From DAOMNN01 sp050486545 (GTDB lineage Bacteria; Pseudomonadota; Gammaproteobacteria; Burkholderiales; Rhodocyclaceae): DNA of 21,692 nucleotides. A program made the position numbers and the translations under genes. Under the pieces are notes generated by a model. It was given only the letters and a program-made list of their open reading frames with translations. It did not search any database and had not been told where the DNA came from. Location: NCBI GenBank assembly GCA_050486545.1, contig JBJHDM010000053.1, positions 1 through 21,692 of the forward strand, in the 5' to 3' direction. Shown here piece by piece: positions 6,755 through 14,337 of this stretch (its first letter is position 1; the number at the start of each line of letters is the position of its first letter).

Positions 6755-7984
6755 TTGAGCCTGCGTACTCCGTCTAGCTGGGCAGCGTACTGGAAGCAGC
6801 TCCGGTCCGTGCTGCTCGATCCCCATGTCGATGAAGCGGCCCTGCGGGAAAGTTTGCGCGAGGCCAGGAGCCGGATGCCGGTTCCGGTGTTGTGGCTGCT
6901 CGGCAAGACGCAGGCGGGAAAGACCTCGATCATTCGTGCCTTGACCGGGAGCGAGGCGGCCGTGATCGGAAACGGCTTCCAGCCGTGCACGCGCAGTTCC
7001 CGGATCTTCGACTTTCCCACCGAAGCACCAATCGTGCAGTTTCTCGATACGCGGGGACTGGGCGAGCGCGCATACGACCCAGACGAGGACGTGCGTTTCT
7101 GTGAATCGCGGGCGCACCTTCTGGTTGTGGTCATGAAGGTGGCCGACGCGGAGCAGCAAGAGGTGTTCGACGTTCTGCATGCAGTGCGCCGACGCCACCC
7201 CGACTGGCCGCTGCTGATCGTGCACACCGCCTTGCACGAGCGATATCCACCGGGTATGGGGCATCTCTTACCCTGGCCTTATGACGAGGATCCGTTGCCC
7301 GACGCGGTTCCGGTCGATCTGCGCCGCTCGCTGTGGAAGCAACGGGAAATGCTGGAACGGATCCCGGGTTCCGGTCCGGTGCGCAGCGTCGCCATCGACC
7401 TCACGCTTCCCGAAGACGGCTATGCGCCCATCGACTACGGCCTGCCGGCCCTGTGGGATGCGATCGAATCGCTGGCACCGCTGGGCCTTCGGCAGCAACT
7501 CGTGGGCGATGCGGGCGTGCGCGAAGTCTATGTGCGTGCCGCCCATCCCCATATCGTGGGCTACGCGACGGTCGCCGCCGGGCTCGGTGCGATGCCGGTC
7601 GTCGATCTGGTCGCGGTGACGGCCGTGCAGGCCAAGCTGCTGCACACGCTGGCAAGGCTGTTCGGACAGTGCTGGGATCGGCGCATGGTGGCCGAGTTCT
7701 TCGGCCTGCTCGGAGCCGGGATCGCCGGCAGCTATCTTGGCCGCATGCTTGGCCGAACCGTGGCCAAGGTCATTCCGTTCTGGGGCCAGACCGTCGGGGC
7801 GGCATGGGGTGCGAGTTCCAGTGGCGCCATGACCTATGCGCTGGGCAAGGCCGCCGTATACTATTTCTCGCGTCGCCGGGACGGCCTCAAGGTGGATGCG
7901 GACGCGCTGCGCAGCATCTACGCGGACGGGCTCGCGCACGGTACAGAAATCCTTGCCGAACGTTTTCGCGGAAAAGGTGGATGA
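6755..7984 (+). CDS. GTPase with C-terminal DUF697 membrane domain
   Basis: The 409-residue product is a TRAFAC-type GTPase. G1 is GKTQAGKTS at residues 50-58. G3 is DTRG at 98-101. The usual (N/T)KxD G4 is replaced by HTALHE in the segment LLIVHTALHERYP, so the guanine-specificity motif is atypical. Residues about 265-345 (VGYATVAAGLGAMPVVDLVA and AGIAGSYLGRMLGRTVAKVI) are hydrophobic and resemble DUF697, the YcjF-like C-terminal domain that associates with the inner membrane. The start is a TTG at 6755 with GGAG ten bases upstream. The next candidate is a GTG at 6809; no ATG lies near. The stop overlaps the next GTPase start by ATGA, implying translational coupling. Cellular role unknown. 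Confidence 0.82.
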   Translation: MSLRTPSSWAAYWKQLRSVLLDPHVDEAALRESLREARSRMPVPVLWLLGKTQAGKTSIIRALTGSEAAVIGNGFQPCTRSSRIFDFPTEAPIVQFLDTRGLGERAYDPDEDVRFCESRAHLLVVVMKVADAEQQEVFDVLHAVRRRHPDWPLLIVHTALHERYPPGMGHLLPWPYDEDPLPDAVPVDLRRSLWKQREMLERIPGSGPVRSVAIDLTLPEDGYAPIDYGLPALWDAIESLAPLGLRQQLVGDAGVREVYVRAAHPHIVGYATVAAGLGAMPVVDLVAVTAVQAKLLHTLARLFGQCWDRRMVAEFFGLLGAGIAGSYLGRMLGRTVAKVIPFWGQTVGAAWGASSSGAMTYALGKAAVYYFSRRRDGLKVDADALRSIYADGLAHGTEILAERFRGKGG

Positions 7985-9534
7985 AGACCCGCTTCGGTCC
8001 GATCGACCCCCTGCGCGTGTTCGCACTCGCATTGCTGATTCTGCCCGTCGCGGCGGTATTCGGCTTTGGCCTGCTGTGGTTGTGGCAGCGGCCGGACCGG
8101 CTGTTCTGGCTGCTCGCGATGGCTGGCTGCGTGGCGACCGGATTCGTGCTCGAGCGCTGGCTCGTGCATCGCGACCGCAAGCTGCTGGGGGAGGCCGCGA
8201 CCGAACCGAATCCAGACTGGCCGCCCGCGGCAGAATCCGTGTGGATGCAAGTCGAAGCACTGGCCGAAACGTGCGAACCGCAGGACTGGCCGCTCGAGGA
8301 CGGCGCGCGCATGCTCGTCCTTGGTCGGCGCACCCTGGAGACGGTTGCGCACGCCTATCACCCGGATGTCGAGCGCCCGGTACTCGAACTGACCGTCCCG
8401 CATGCACTGCTGATCATCGAGCGTGCCAGCCGTGACCTGCGACACGACATTGCCGGCAATGTCCCGTTCAGCCATCGTTTGACGATCGGCGATCTGTTGC
8501 GGGTCGGTCGCTGGAAATCCACCGCCGAACGCGCCTTCGACCTGTACCGGGCCGGCCGACTGGTCGTGAACCCGCTCGATGCGCTGATCGGGGAAGCCTG
8601 GCGACACCTCCGCAGCCGCAGTTTCGGCCTGGCCAGAACCGAACTGCACCGCTGGTTCCTGCACGCCTACGTGCGCAAGGTCGGCTACTACGCGATCGAC
8701 CTGTACAGCGGGCGGCTGCCGCTCGACGACGAGAAGCCGGCGATCTCGCCAACCCCATCCTCGTCGGCCGACCTCGATGCGGCCGACCGTGCGGAGGGGG
8801 AAACGGAGGAACCCCTGCGCATCCTCATCCTGGGACGCATCAATGCGGGCAAGTCCAGCCTCGTCAATGCGCTGTTCGGAAGGCTGGCCGCGCCAACCGA
8901 TGCCTTGCCCGGGACGACGCAGGTACTCGCCCCGTTCATCCTGGAGCGGGAGGGACTGGCGCGGGCGCTGGTGTTCGACAGCCCCGGGTGCGATTCGGTG
9001 CGCTTCGACCGCAAGCGCATGCACGAAGCCGCACTCTCGGCCGATCTCATCCTGTGGGTAAGCAATGCGATGCGCGCCGACCGTGGTAGCGAGCGCGAAT
9101 GCCTCGACGTGCTACGGGCGTTTCTCGCTGCACATCCCGAACGCCGACCGCCTCCGCTGCTCGTTGTGGTGAGTCACATCGACCGCCTGCGGCCGGCGGC
9201 CGAATGGCAGCCGCCGTACGATCTGGAGCGTCCGGACAGCGCGAAGGCGACCCAGATTCGCGCCGCGGTCGAGGCCGTTGCGGCCGACCTCGGGGTCCCG
9301 ATCGAGGAGGCGATTCCGGTGTGCCTGCTCGAAGGGCGCACCTACAACGTCGAGGACGTGCTGTGGGCCGCAATGCTCGACCGCCAGGACGATGCCCTCA
9401 AGACCCGCCTGCTGCGCTGTCTCGATGTGCGGCGGCGCGCAGCGGACTGGCACCTGCTGCGCGAGCAGTTCGCATCCGCTGGCCGTCTGCTTCGCGACCT
9501 GCCGGAGCGGATCGGGCGCTTCACGTCACGCTGA
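7981..9534 (+). CDS. Membrane-anchored Era-like GTPase
   Basis: The 517-residue product begins with two predicted membrane helices (about residues 12-36 and 40-58), then about 220 residues of soluble linker, then a GTPase domain. G1 is GRINAGKSS at 285-293, a GTT at 311-313 may serve as G2, G3 is DSPG at 333-336, and the G4 position reads SHID at 398-401 (VVVSHIDRLRPAAEW). The C-terminal part, to residue 517, is helical and basic. The start ATG overlaps the stop of the preceding GTPase (ATGA). The frame is open far upstream, but that part is antisense-like shadow of the first GTPase gene. Two unlike GTPases coupled this closely suggests they act as a pair at the inner membrane. Function is not known. 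Confidence 0.82.
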   Translation: MKTRFGPIDPLRVFALALLILPVAAVFGFGLLWLWQRPDRLFWLLAMAGCVATGFVLERWLVHRDRKLLGEAATEPNPDWPPAAESVWMQVEALAETCEPQDWPLEDGARMLVLGRRTLETVAHAYHPDVERPVLELTVPHALLIIERASRDLRHDIAGNVPFSHRLTIGDLLRVGRWKSTAERAFDLYRAGRLVVNPLDALIGEAWRHLRSRSFGLARTELHRWFLHAYVRKVGYYAIDLYSGRLPLDDEKPAISPTPSSSADLDAADRAEGETEEPLRILILGRINAGKSSLVNALFGRLAAPTDALPGTTQVLAPFILEREGLARALVFDSPGCDSVRFDRKRMHEAALSADLILWVSNAMRADRGSERECLDVLRAFLAAHPERRPPPLLVVVSHIDRLRPAAEWQPPYDLERPDSAKATQIRAAVEAVAADLGVPIEEAIPVCLLEGRTYNVEDVLWAAMLDRQDDALKTRLLRCLDVRRRAADWHLLREQFASAGRLLRDLPERIGRFTSR

Positions 9535-9630
9535 TCGTTTCGCGTGCAGCGGTGCCAGGTCGCGCCGATCGATACGATTCGCGTTAGGCTTCGACTTTTC
9601 GTCGTGCCGGATGCCGACTCGCCCCTGACA

Positions 9631-10530
9631 ATGCACGAAACCGATCAACGAAAGGCGATGCTTCTCGGTCTCGCAGCGGTGATGCTGTGGTCGACCGTGG
9701 CCACGGCCTTCAAGCTGTCCCTCCAGGTGATGACGCCGACCCAGTTGCTCGCCTGGGCCGGACTGGTGTCGTCCGTCGTACTGGCGGTCTTCGTGAGCGC
9801 ACAGGGACGCTGGCCCGAGGTTCGGGATGCACTGCGTGCGCGCCCTTTCTACTATTTGTCGCTCGGCGCCCTCAATCCCTGTTGCTATTATCTCGTGCTG
9901 TTTCGTGCCTACGACCTGCTGCCGGCCCAGCAGGCGCAGGCGCTGAACTACACTTGGGCGTTGACGATGTCGGTGCTCGCCGTGCCGCTGCTTCGCCAAA
10001 AGCTCGGGGGCCGCGACCTGCTCGCCTTGCTGATCGGCTACGCCGGCGCGGTCGTCATTGCGACCCGTGGCGAGGTGCTGGCGCTGCAGTTCGACAGCGG
10101 GTTGGGCGTGGCGCTTGCGCTCTCGAGCACCGTGCTGTGGGCGCTGTACTGGATTCTCAACACCCGTGCGACCGCACCCGCCGCGGTTACCCTGTTCCTG
10201 TGCTTTGCGCTGGGGACACCGCTGGTCTGGGTCGTGCTGTGGTTAGAGGGCGGCGTGTCGATCCCGGGATGGCGGGGCCTGGCCGGCGCCCTCTACGTCG
10301 GCCTGTTCGAAATGGGCGTGACCTTCATGCTGTGGCTGGCCGCAATGCGTCGGGCCACGCACGTGAGCCGGGTCGGCAACCTCATCTTCCTGTCGCCGTT
10401 CCTGTCGCTCGTGTTCATCGGCACGATCCTCGGCGAGGCGATCCTGCCTGCGACCTGGATCGGGCTGGTGATGATTCTTGTCGGGGTGGGTATCCAGCAA
10501 CGTGCAAGGCCGTCAGCCACGCGAACATGA
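9631..10530 (+). CDS. DMT superfamily transporter, EamA family
   Basis: The 299-residue product is an integral membrane protein with about ten hydrophobic helices in two EamA repeats (roughly residues 11-140 and 155-290). LGLAAVMLWSTVATAFKLSL is a typical first helix with the family W-S-x-x-x-A pattern. LNYTWALTMSVLAVPLL and LLALLIGYAGAVVIATRG are typical repeat-one ends. Such proteins export amino acids, metabolites or drugs; the substrate here cannot be told. The ATG at 9631 is chosen; an ATG at 9658 is possible and a GTG at 9544 would add a non-family extension. The 3' end overlaps that of the convergent PA2778-family gene by 18 bases. Confidence 0.88.
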   Translation: MHETDQRKAMLLGLAAVMLWSTVATAFKLSLQVMTPTQLLAWAGLVSSVVLAVFVSAQGRWPEVRDALRARPFYYLSLGALNPCCYYLVLFRAYDLLPAQQAQALNYTWALTMSVLAVPLLRQKLGGRDLLALLIGYAGAVVIATRGEVLALQFDSGLGVALALSSTVLWALYWILNTRATAPAAVTLFLCFALGTPLVWVVLWLEGGVSIPGWRGLAGALYVGLFEMGVTFMLWLAAMRRATHVSRVGNLIFLSPFLSLVFIGTILGEAILPATWIGLVMILVGVGIQQRARPSATRT

Positions 10531-11493
10531 GAACGTGCTCGCAGCCGTTGCGGAGCGGGCGGCATCGATCCGGTCGAGCGTATCGCGCAGCATGTCTTCG
10601 AGCGGTCCTCCCGGCTCGAGTCCCTGCAGCGCGGCCGCACGTGCGGCATCGCACTGGCCCTGTTCGAGGAGTACGATCGCCAGATTGTGGTAGGCGGCAG
10701 GGGAGCGATGGCGTCGTGCCGCCTGGTCGAAGGTCTCGAGTGCTGCTGCCAGGTCGCCCATCGCGTACTGCGTGTTGCCCAGTCCCATCGCAAGAGTGAG
10801 ACTGTCGGGCCAGCGCTTCAGGGCGGTGGCATAGGCCAGCTCGGCCTGCGCCGGCTCGGCCGAACGTTCGAATGCGACGAGGGCGTGCGTCGCCTCGCGT
10901 TCCTCGGCGGTCACGGGCAGGCGTCCCGGAGGCAGGACGACGAATGCCCAGTGGTTGCCACGCTTCCAGGTATGTTCGAACGTCCGGATCGCTAGCGCCT
11001 GGCGTTCGATCGGTCCGGAGCGCAGGAGCAGATGACGGCGATCGAGATCGTACCCGATGACGACTGCGTAATGCCAGGATGGTGCCCAGGACAACCCGAG
11101 GTTCTGCAGCACGACCACCGGCTGTCCGCCGTCGATCTCGCGCAGGATTGCTTCGAGGGAACCCGGAATCACCGTTGCGACCGCACCGTGGCGACGGGCT
11201 CCGGCGAGCATCTCGAGCTGGAGCGAACCCTCGCGCCCCGGCAGAAACACGTCATCGGCCAGGGTGTCCGGGTCGACGTGAACCCCGGCGGCACCCAGGG
11301 CGGCTGCCAGCGCGGCCGGGCCGCAGTAGTACTCCTCGTCCGCGAAGAATGGGGTGCTCGCCAGTTCGGCGTAACGCGGAAGGTCGTCGGGCGGCCCACC
11401 AAGGAGCCGCCCGGCCTGGACCGCGCATCCGCCCAGGCCGGCAGAAGACAGTCCGAGCGCAAGGCCCGCAATCAGGAAATACCGCCTCCGCAC
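10513..11493 (-). CDS. PA2778-family C39-like cysteine peptidase with TPR region
   Basis: The 326-residue product has a lipoprotein signal (LIAGLALGLSSAGLGGC, lipid Cys23), then a C39-like peptidase domain. ADEEYYCGPAALAAALG gives the probable nucleophile Cys57. WHYAVVIGYD gives His141 and Asp149. The C-terminal third (about 215-315) holds TPR-like repeats, including TLAMGLGNTQYAMGDLAAALETFDQA and HNLAIVLLEQGQCDAARAAAL. This layout matches the family named after Pseudomonas aeruginosa PA2778. The start is taken as GTG at 11493, which gives a proper signal peptide; the open frame extends further but is not signal-like. It follows the PA2779-family gene by 28 bases. The target is unknown. Confidence 0.85.
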   Translation of the reverse strand: MRRRYFLIAGLALGLSSAGLGGCAVQAGRLLGGPPDDLPRYAELASTPFFADEEYYCGPAALAAALGAAGVHVDPDTLADDVFLPGREGSLQLEMLAGARRHGAVATVIPGSLEAILREIDGGQPVVVLQNLGLSWAPSWHYAVVIGYDLDRRHLLLRSGPIERQALAIRTFEHTWKRGNHWAFVVLPPGRLPVTAEEREATHALVAFERSAEPAQAELAYATALKRWPDSLTLAMGLGNTQYAMGDLAAALETFDQAARRHRSPAAYHNLAIVLLEQGQCDAARAAALQGLEPGGPLEDMLRDTLDRIDAARSATAASTFSCSRG

Positions 11494-11521
11494 GATCCGA
11501 CAGGCCGCCGTGTATCGACCT

Positions 11522-11917
11522 TCACTTGACCGAACGCGTGAATGGAAACACCTTGGTGAATCCGAGAATGTCGGTAATGAGCAGTACGAAAAACACGAGC
11601 AGGATCGCACCGATGATGCCTCCGGCAGGGGCATGATCGACCTGTTGGGCGAGCAGGGTCGCCTCCTCGTCGGTCAGCGCGGCGATGCGTGCGTGGGCGT
11701 GCTCCGGGCTGACGCCCAGGCGTTCGAGTTCGGCCTGAACGTCGCCGCGGGCAAGAAAGCCGGCCAGCCGCTCGTGGGGCGAGTCGCCCCGTTCGGCAGC
11801 GGCAATGCGGGCAACCTGTTCGGTCGTGATCAGGGTGGCCTGTGCGGTCTGGATCAAGGTGACATTGACGAAGCAGGCAATCAGGACGATCGAGAAAATT
11901 CGCTTGAGCGGTTTCAT
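11522..11917 (-). CDS. PA2779-family membrane protein
   Basis: The 131-residue product fits the PA2779 family. It has an N-terminal signal or membrane helix (FSIVLIACFVNVTLIQTAQA), a helical acidic middle (residues about 35-90, LAGFLARGDVQAELERLGVSPEHAHARIAALTDEE) and a C-terminal membrane helix IIGAILLVFFVLLITDILG. The C-terminus ends in basic FTKVFPFTRSVK. The start at 11917 is fixed by GAGGAG seven bases upstream, so an in-frame ATG five codons earlier is unlikely. It is co-directional with and just upstream of the PA2778-family peptidase, the usual pairing. The middle segment may be a peptidase partner or substrate; this is inference. Confidence 0.85.
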   Translation of the reverse strand: MKPLKRIFSIVLIACFVNVTLIQTAQATLITTEQVARIAAAERGDSPHERLAGFLARGDVQAELERLGVSPEHAHARIAALTDEEATLLAQQVDHAPAGGIIGAILLVFFVLLITDILGFTKVFPFTRSVK

Positions 11918-11965
11918 TGTTGTTCTCCTCATGCATTTTCGCTTCCGATTGTGAAACGAAAGGGC

Positions 11966-12006
11966 ACGGCTTCAGTTTCCGAACAGCGATCGGCAACTGA
12001 AGCCGT
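11966..12006 (-). terminator. 12-bp perfect hairpin downstream of the entericidin gene
   Basis: ACGGCTTCAGTT (12006-11995 read on the reverse strand) is mirrored by AACTGAAGCCGT (11977-11966) around a 17-base loop: a perfect 12-bp stem. On the reverse strand it is followed by GCCCTTTCGTTTC, an interrupted T-rich tract. It lies 24 bases past the entericidin stop and about 50 bases before the PA2779 start. It may terminate or attenuate transcription between them. Confidence 0.6.
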
Positions 12007-12030
12007 TCCCGAGTCCAGCCGACCGGACCG

Positions 12031-12180
12031 TCAATATCTCTTCTGGACGTCGCGGGCCGTTTCTTCGATTTTCTCGCCTCCTCGCTGGATGTCCTGGCCG
12101 GCGCCTGCGAAGGTGTTGCATCCGGAAACGGAGATCAGGAGGCCTGCTGCGGCGATGAGTGCAAGCAATTTGTTCAGCAT
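12031..12180 (-). CDS. ecnB-like: Entericidin A/B-family lipopeptide
   Basis: This 49-residue gene begins with MLNKLLALIAAAGLL, a lipobox VSGC with Cys21, and a short mature tail containing GAGQDIQRGGEKIEETARDV. The tail is the entericidin signature: a short amphipathic helix with a GxDIxxxGxxIxxxA pattern. Entericidins are small membrane lipoproteins linked in E. coli to stationary-phase lysis control (EcnA/EcnB). GAGGAGGA lies seven to eight bases upstream of the ATG at 12180, an excellent ribosome binding site. The gene lies on the same strand as the PA2779/PA2778 genes, with a strong hairpin in between. The partner or antitoxin entericidin is not seen here. Confidence 0.92.
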   Translation of the reverse strand: MLNKLLALIAAAGLLISVSGCNTFAGAGQDIQRGGEKIEETARDVQKRY

Positions 12181-12340
12181 GTGCGTTTCCTCCTCTAGGA
12201 TGGGTCGGAATTGCAGACCGCTGATGCGTGGGTCGTTTCGCTACCGTCGCATGACGGTTTGACGGCATGGGCCGGGAATGACCGCCCGGCTGGACAATCG
12301 ACAACCTCGAGGCGGATGTCGATCAGTCGGAATCATCTTG

Positions 12341-12358
12341 TCACACCGCCCGGTGTGA
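12341..12358. promoter_or_regulatory. 18-bp perfect palindrome between divergent entericidin and DUF3096 genes
   Basis: TCACACCG-CC-CGGTGTGA is an 8-bp perfect inverted repeat with a two-base centre. It sits in the 272-base divergent gap, 94 bases before the DUF3096 start. TTGTCA (12338-12343), a good -35-like hexamer for the forward strand, overlaps its left end. It is therefore a candidate operator. The gap also holds GCCGGG/CCCGGC at 12271-12290. No other gene is visible in the gap. Confidence 0.5.
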
Positions 12359-12452
12359 AGTTGTAAGCTATTGCAAAACGATTCTCGTCCGCATCAACTC
12401 TTGGAACGCCTCGAATCGCGTTCACCCTGTATCCGCAACGGAAGGAACCGAT

Positions 12453-12608
12453 ATGAATCTGTCGATCAGCCTCGCGCCCCTGCTCGCTCTCGTCGCCGGC
12501 ATCCTGATCCTGATCATTCCCAAGCTGCTGAACTACATCGTCGCCCTGTATCTGATCGTCATCGGGCTGCTCGGTCTGTTCGGGATCGGCAGCATCCACT
12601 TCAGGTAG
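12453..12608 (+). CDS. DUF3096 small membrane protein
   Basis: The 51-residue product is almost entirely hydrophobic. LAPLLALVAGILILIIPKLLNYIVALYLIVIGLLGLFG is two membrane helices joined at PKLLNY, the recognisable DUF3096 pattern. GGAAGGA lies just upstream of the ATG at 12453. Its function is unknown. Its last 8 bases overlap the end of the convergent third antiporter-like gene. It is divergent from the entericidin gene, and the two may share the palindrome at 12341. The short length fits the family. Confidence 0.9.
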   Translation: MNLSISLAPLLALVAGILILIIPKLLNYIVALYLIVIGLLGLFGIGSIHFR

Positions 12609-14337
12609 CGTCCGTCGCCAGGACGACGAGCAGCATCAGGACGAGCAGCGCGACGAACACGAGTGCGGCCTCACGCCGCAACAGTGGTTCGGCAGTGGCT
12701 TTCTCGCGCAGCCTACGCAGGTGCTCGGCGAATGCGGTGCCGGTGTGCACCAGTAGCGTCGGTATGCGCACCGACGCGACGATGCGGCGGCCGGCCCGAG
12801 CGGCCAGGTCGCCGAGCCGGACCACAAAGGCCAGTACATCGCCGGCCGGAATCGACAGGGGATCGAGACGGCGGGCGGCGAACGACGCGATGAGGATGCC
12901 TGCCGCTACCGGCCAGGCAAGCTCGACCAGATCGACCATGGCCGCCGGCGACCTCGCGTCCACACCCAGGATCGGCAGCGCAAGCGTCGCCAGGGCGCCC
13001 GCGGCGAGCAGCAGCGCCCAGCCCCACCATTCCGAGCGACTCGCGGGCGCAGCGGGATCGGCTGCGCGCATCAGCCACAGCGTGCGTGCGACGAGCAGCG
13101 TCGTGCCGATCGCGGCGAGGGCGAGCAGGCCGGGAAGCAGCGCCCACCAGGCAGGGAGCGTGTCGCCGGCCAGGGCGTGCTTGAGCGTGAGCTTGGCGAG
13201 CACGCCGCTGCCCAGAACCCCGGCCAGTGACAGGCCCGGCAGTGCGAGCAGGCCCCACAGCCAGATCGAGCGTCGGTGTCGATCCGCATGGCGGGCGATG
13301 CCCACGCCCAGGAACAGCGCCCCCTTTGCCAGGCCGTGGTGCAGCGCGTACAGCGCCACGGCCGATGCGAGCAACGTCCACAGCGCGGGATCGTGCAGGC
13401 CGGCGCCCACCCCGACGGTGATGAAGCCCATCTGCGCGATGCTCGAGTAGGCCAGCACGGTCTTGGGGGTCCGCTGGCACACGCCGATCGCCGCTGCGCC
13501 GAGCATGGCGACCAGACCCGCGAGCATCATTGCGACGCTCCAGCCCGGCAGCGCGGCCAGCCCCAAGGGCAGCGTCGTGAGCCAGCCGAGCACGCCGGCC
13601 TTGATCATCGCACCGGAGAGCACCGCGCTGGCCGGAATCGGTGCGACCGGATGGGCGAGCGGAAGCCACAGGTGCAGCAACGGCAGGCCCGCCTTGATGC
13701 CGAAACCCAGGAACAGGCAGGCGACGATGAGATCGCGTCGTGCCGATTCGGCGGTGGCCGCGGCGAGCTCGGGCAGGGTCGGCAACAGGGGGGTGGCCGT
13801 TTCGCTCGCTGCCAGCAGCAGTCCGGTGAGGATCAAGGCCTCGCCGAGGACGGCCATCGTCAGATACACGCGTCCGGCCCGCAGTGCCTCGGCGCTTCGG
13901 GCGTGAATGACCAGCCCGTAGGCCGCGAAGGTCATCAGTGCGAAGCTCGTATAGAAGCTCGCGACATCCAGCGCAACGATGAGCCCGAAGTTGCCGGCCA
14001 TCGTCGCGAGCCACAGCAGGCGGAACGATTCGGCGCGCGCATCGCAGGCTAGGTGGCCGCGTGCATGAAGGCCCGCCCCAAGCCACAGCATCGCCGTGAA
14101 GGCGAGAAACACGCGGTTCAGCTCGTCGAAGCCGAGCGCCACGCCGAACAGCACTCCGTCCAGCCGCAGGACCGTACCGGGCGTACCGCCCAGCGCGACG
14201 AGCAACGCCGGTGCCGCGGCCCACGGCAGCCAGCACGCGACCCGCGGTCGCCAGGCCGGCACGCACCACATCGCCAGCATCAGCAGCGGGGCGGTGGGTG
14301 CGAGGAGCAGTCCGAAGGCATCGATGAGTTCGTTCAT
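12601..14337 (-). CDS. Third NuoL/M/N-like antiporter subunit (proton-conducting transporter family)
   Basis: The 578-residue product is a multi-spanning NuoL/M/N/MrpD-type subunit. GIKAGLPLLHLWLPLAHPVAPIP places the TM7 Lys at 215, and SGAMIKAGVLGWL places the TM8 Lys at 246. LAKLTLKHAL provides the TM12 Lys region. The usual TM5 Glu is missing: in YTSFALMTFAAYGLV the position holds Ala133, where the other two subunits have Glu. The C-terminal roughly 100 residues extend beyond the core with a helical, Arg-rich segment and a final membrane helix. The start at 14337 overlaps the upstream gene stop by ATGA. It is the last gene of the cluster. Confidence 0.85.
   Translation of the reverse strand: MNELIDAFGLLLAPTAPLLMLAMWCVPAWRPRVACWLPWAAAPALLVALGGTPGTVLRLDGVLFGVALGFDELNRVFLAFTAMLWLGAGLHARGHLACDARAESFRLLWLATMAGNFGLIVALDVASFYTSFALMTFAAYGLVIHARSAEALRAGRVYLTMAVLGEALILTGLLLAASETATPLLPTLPELAAATAESARRDLIVACLFLGFGIKAGLPLLHLWLPLAHPVAPIPASAVLSGAMIKAGVLGWLTTLPLGLAALPGWSVAMMLAGLVAMLGAAAIGVCQRTPKTVLAYSSIAQMGFITVGVGAGLHDPALWTLLASAVALYALHHGLAKGALFLGVGIARHADRHRRSIWLWGLLALPGLSLAGVLGSGVLAKLTLKHALAGDTLPAWWALLPGLLALAAIGTTLLVARTLWLMRAADPAAPASRSEWWGWALLLAAGALATLALPILGVDARSPAAMVDLVELAWPVAAGILIASFAARRLDPLSIPAGDVLAFVVRLGDLAARAGRRIVASVRIPTLLVHTGTAFAEHLRRLREKATAEPLLRREAALVFVALLVLMLLVVLATDAT

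Noticed and set aside
7333..7980. Upstream extension of the second GTPase frame
   Set aside because: It overlaps the first GTPase coding sequence out of frame; the ATGA coupling at 7981 and the N-terminal membrane helices fix the start.
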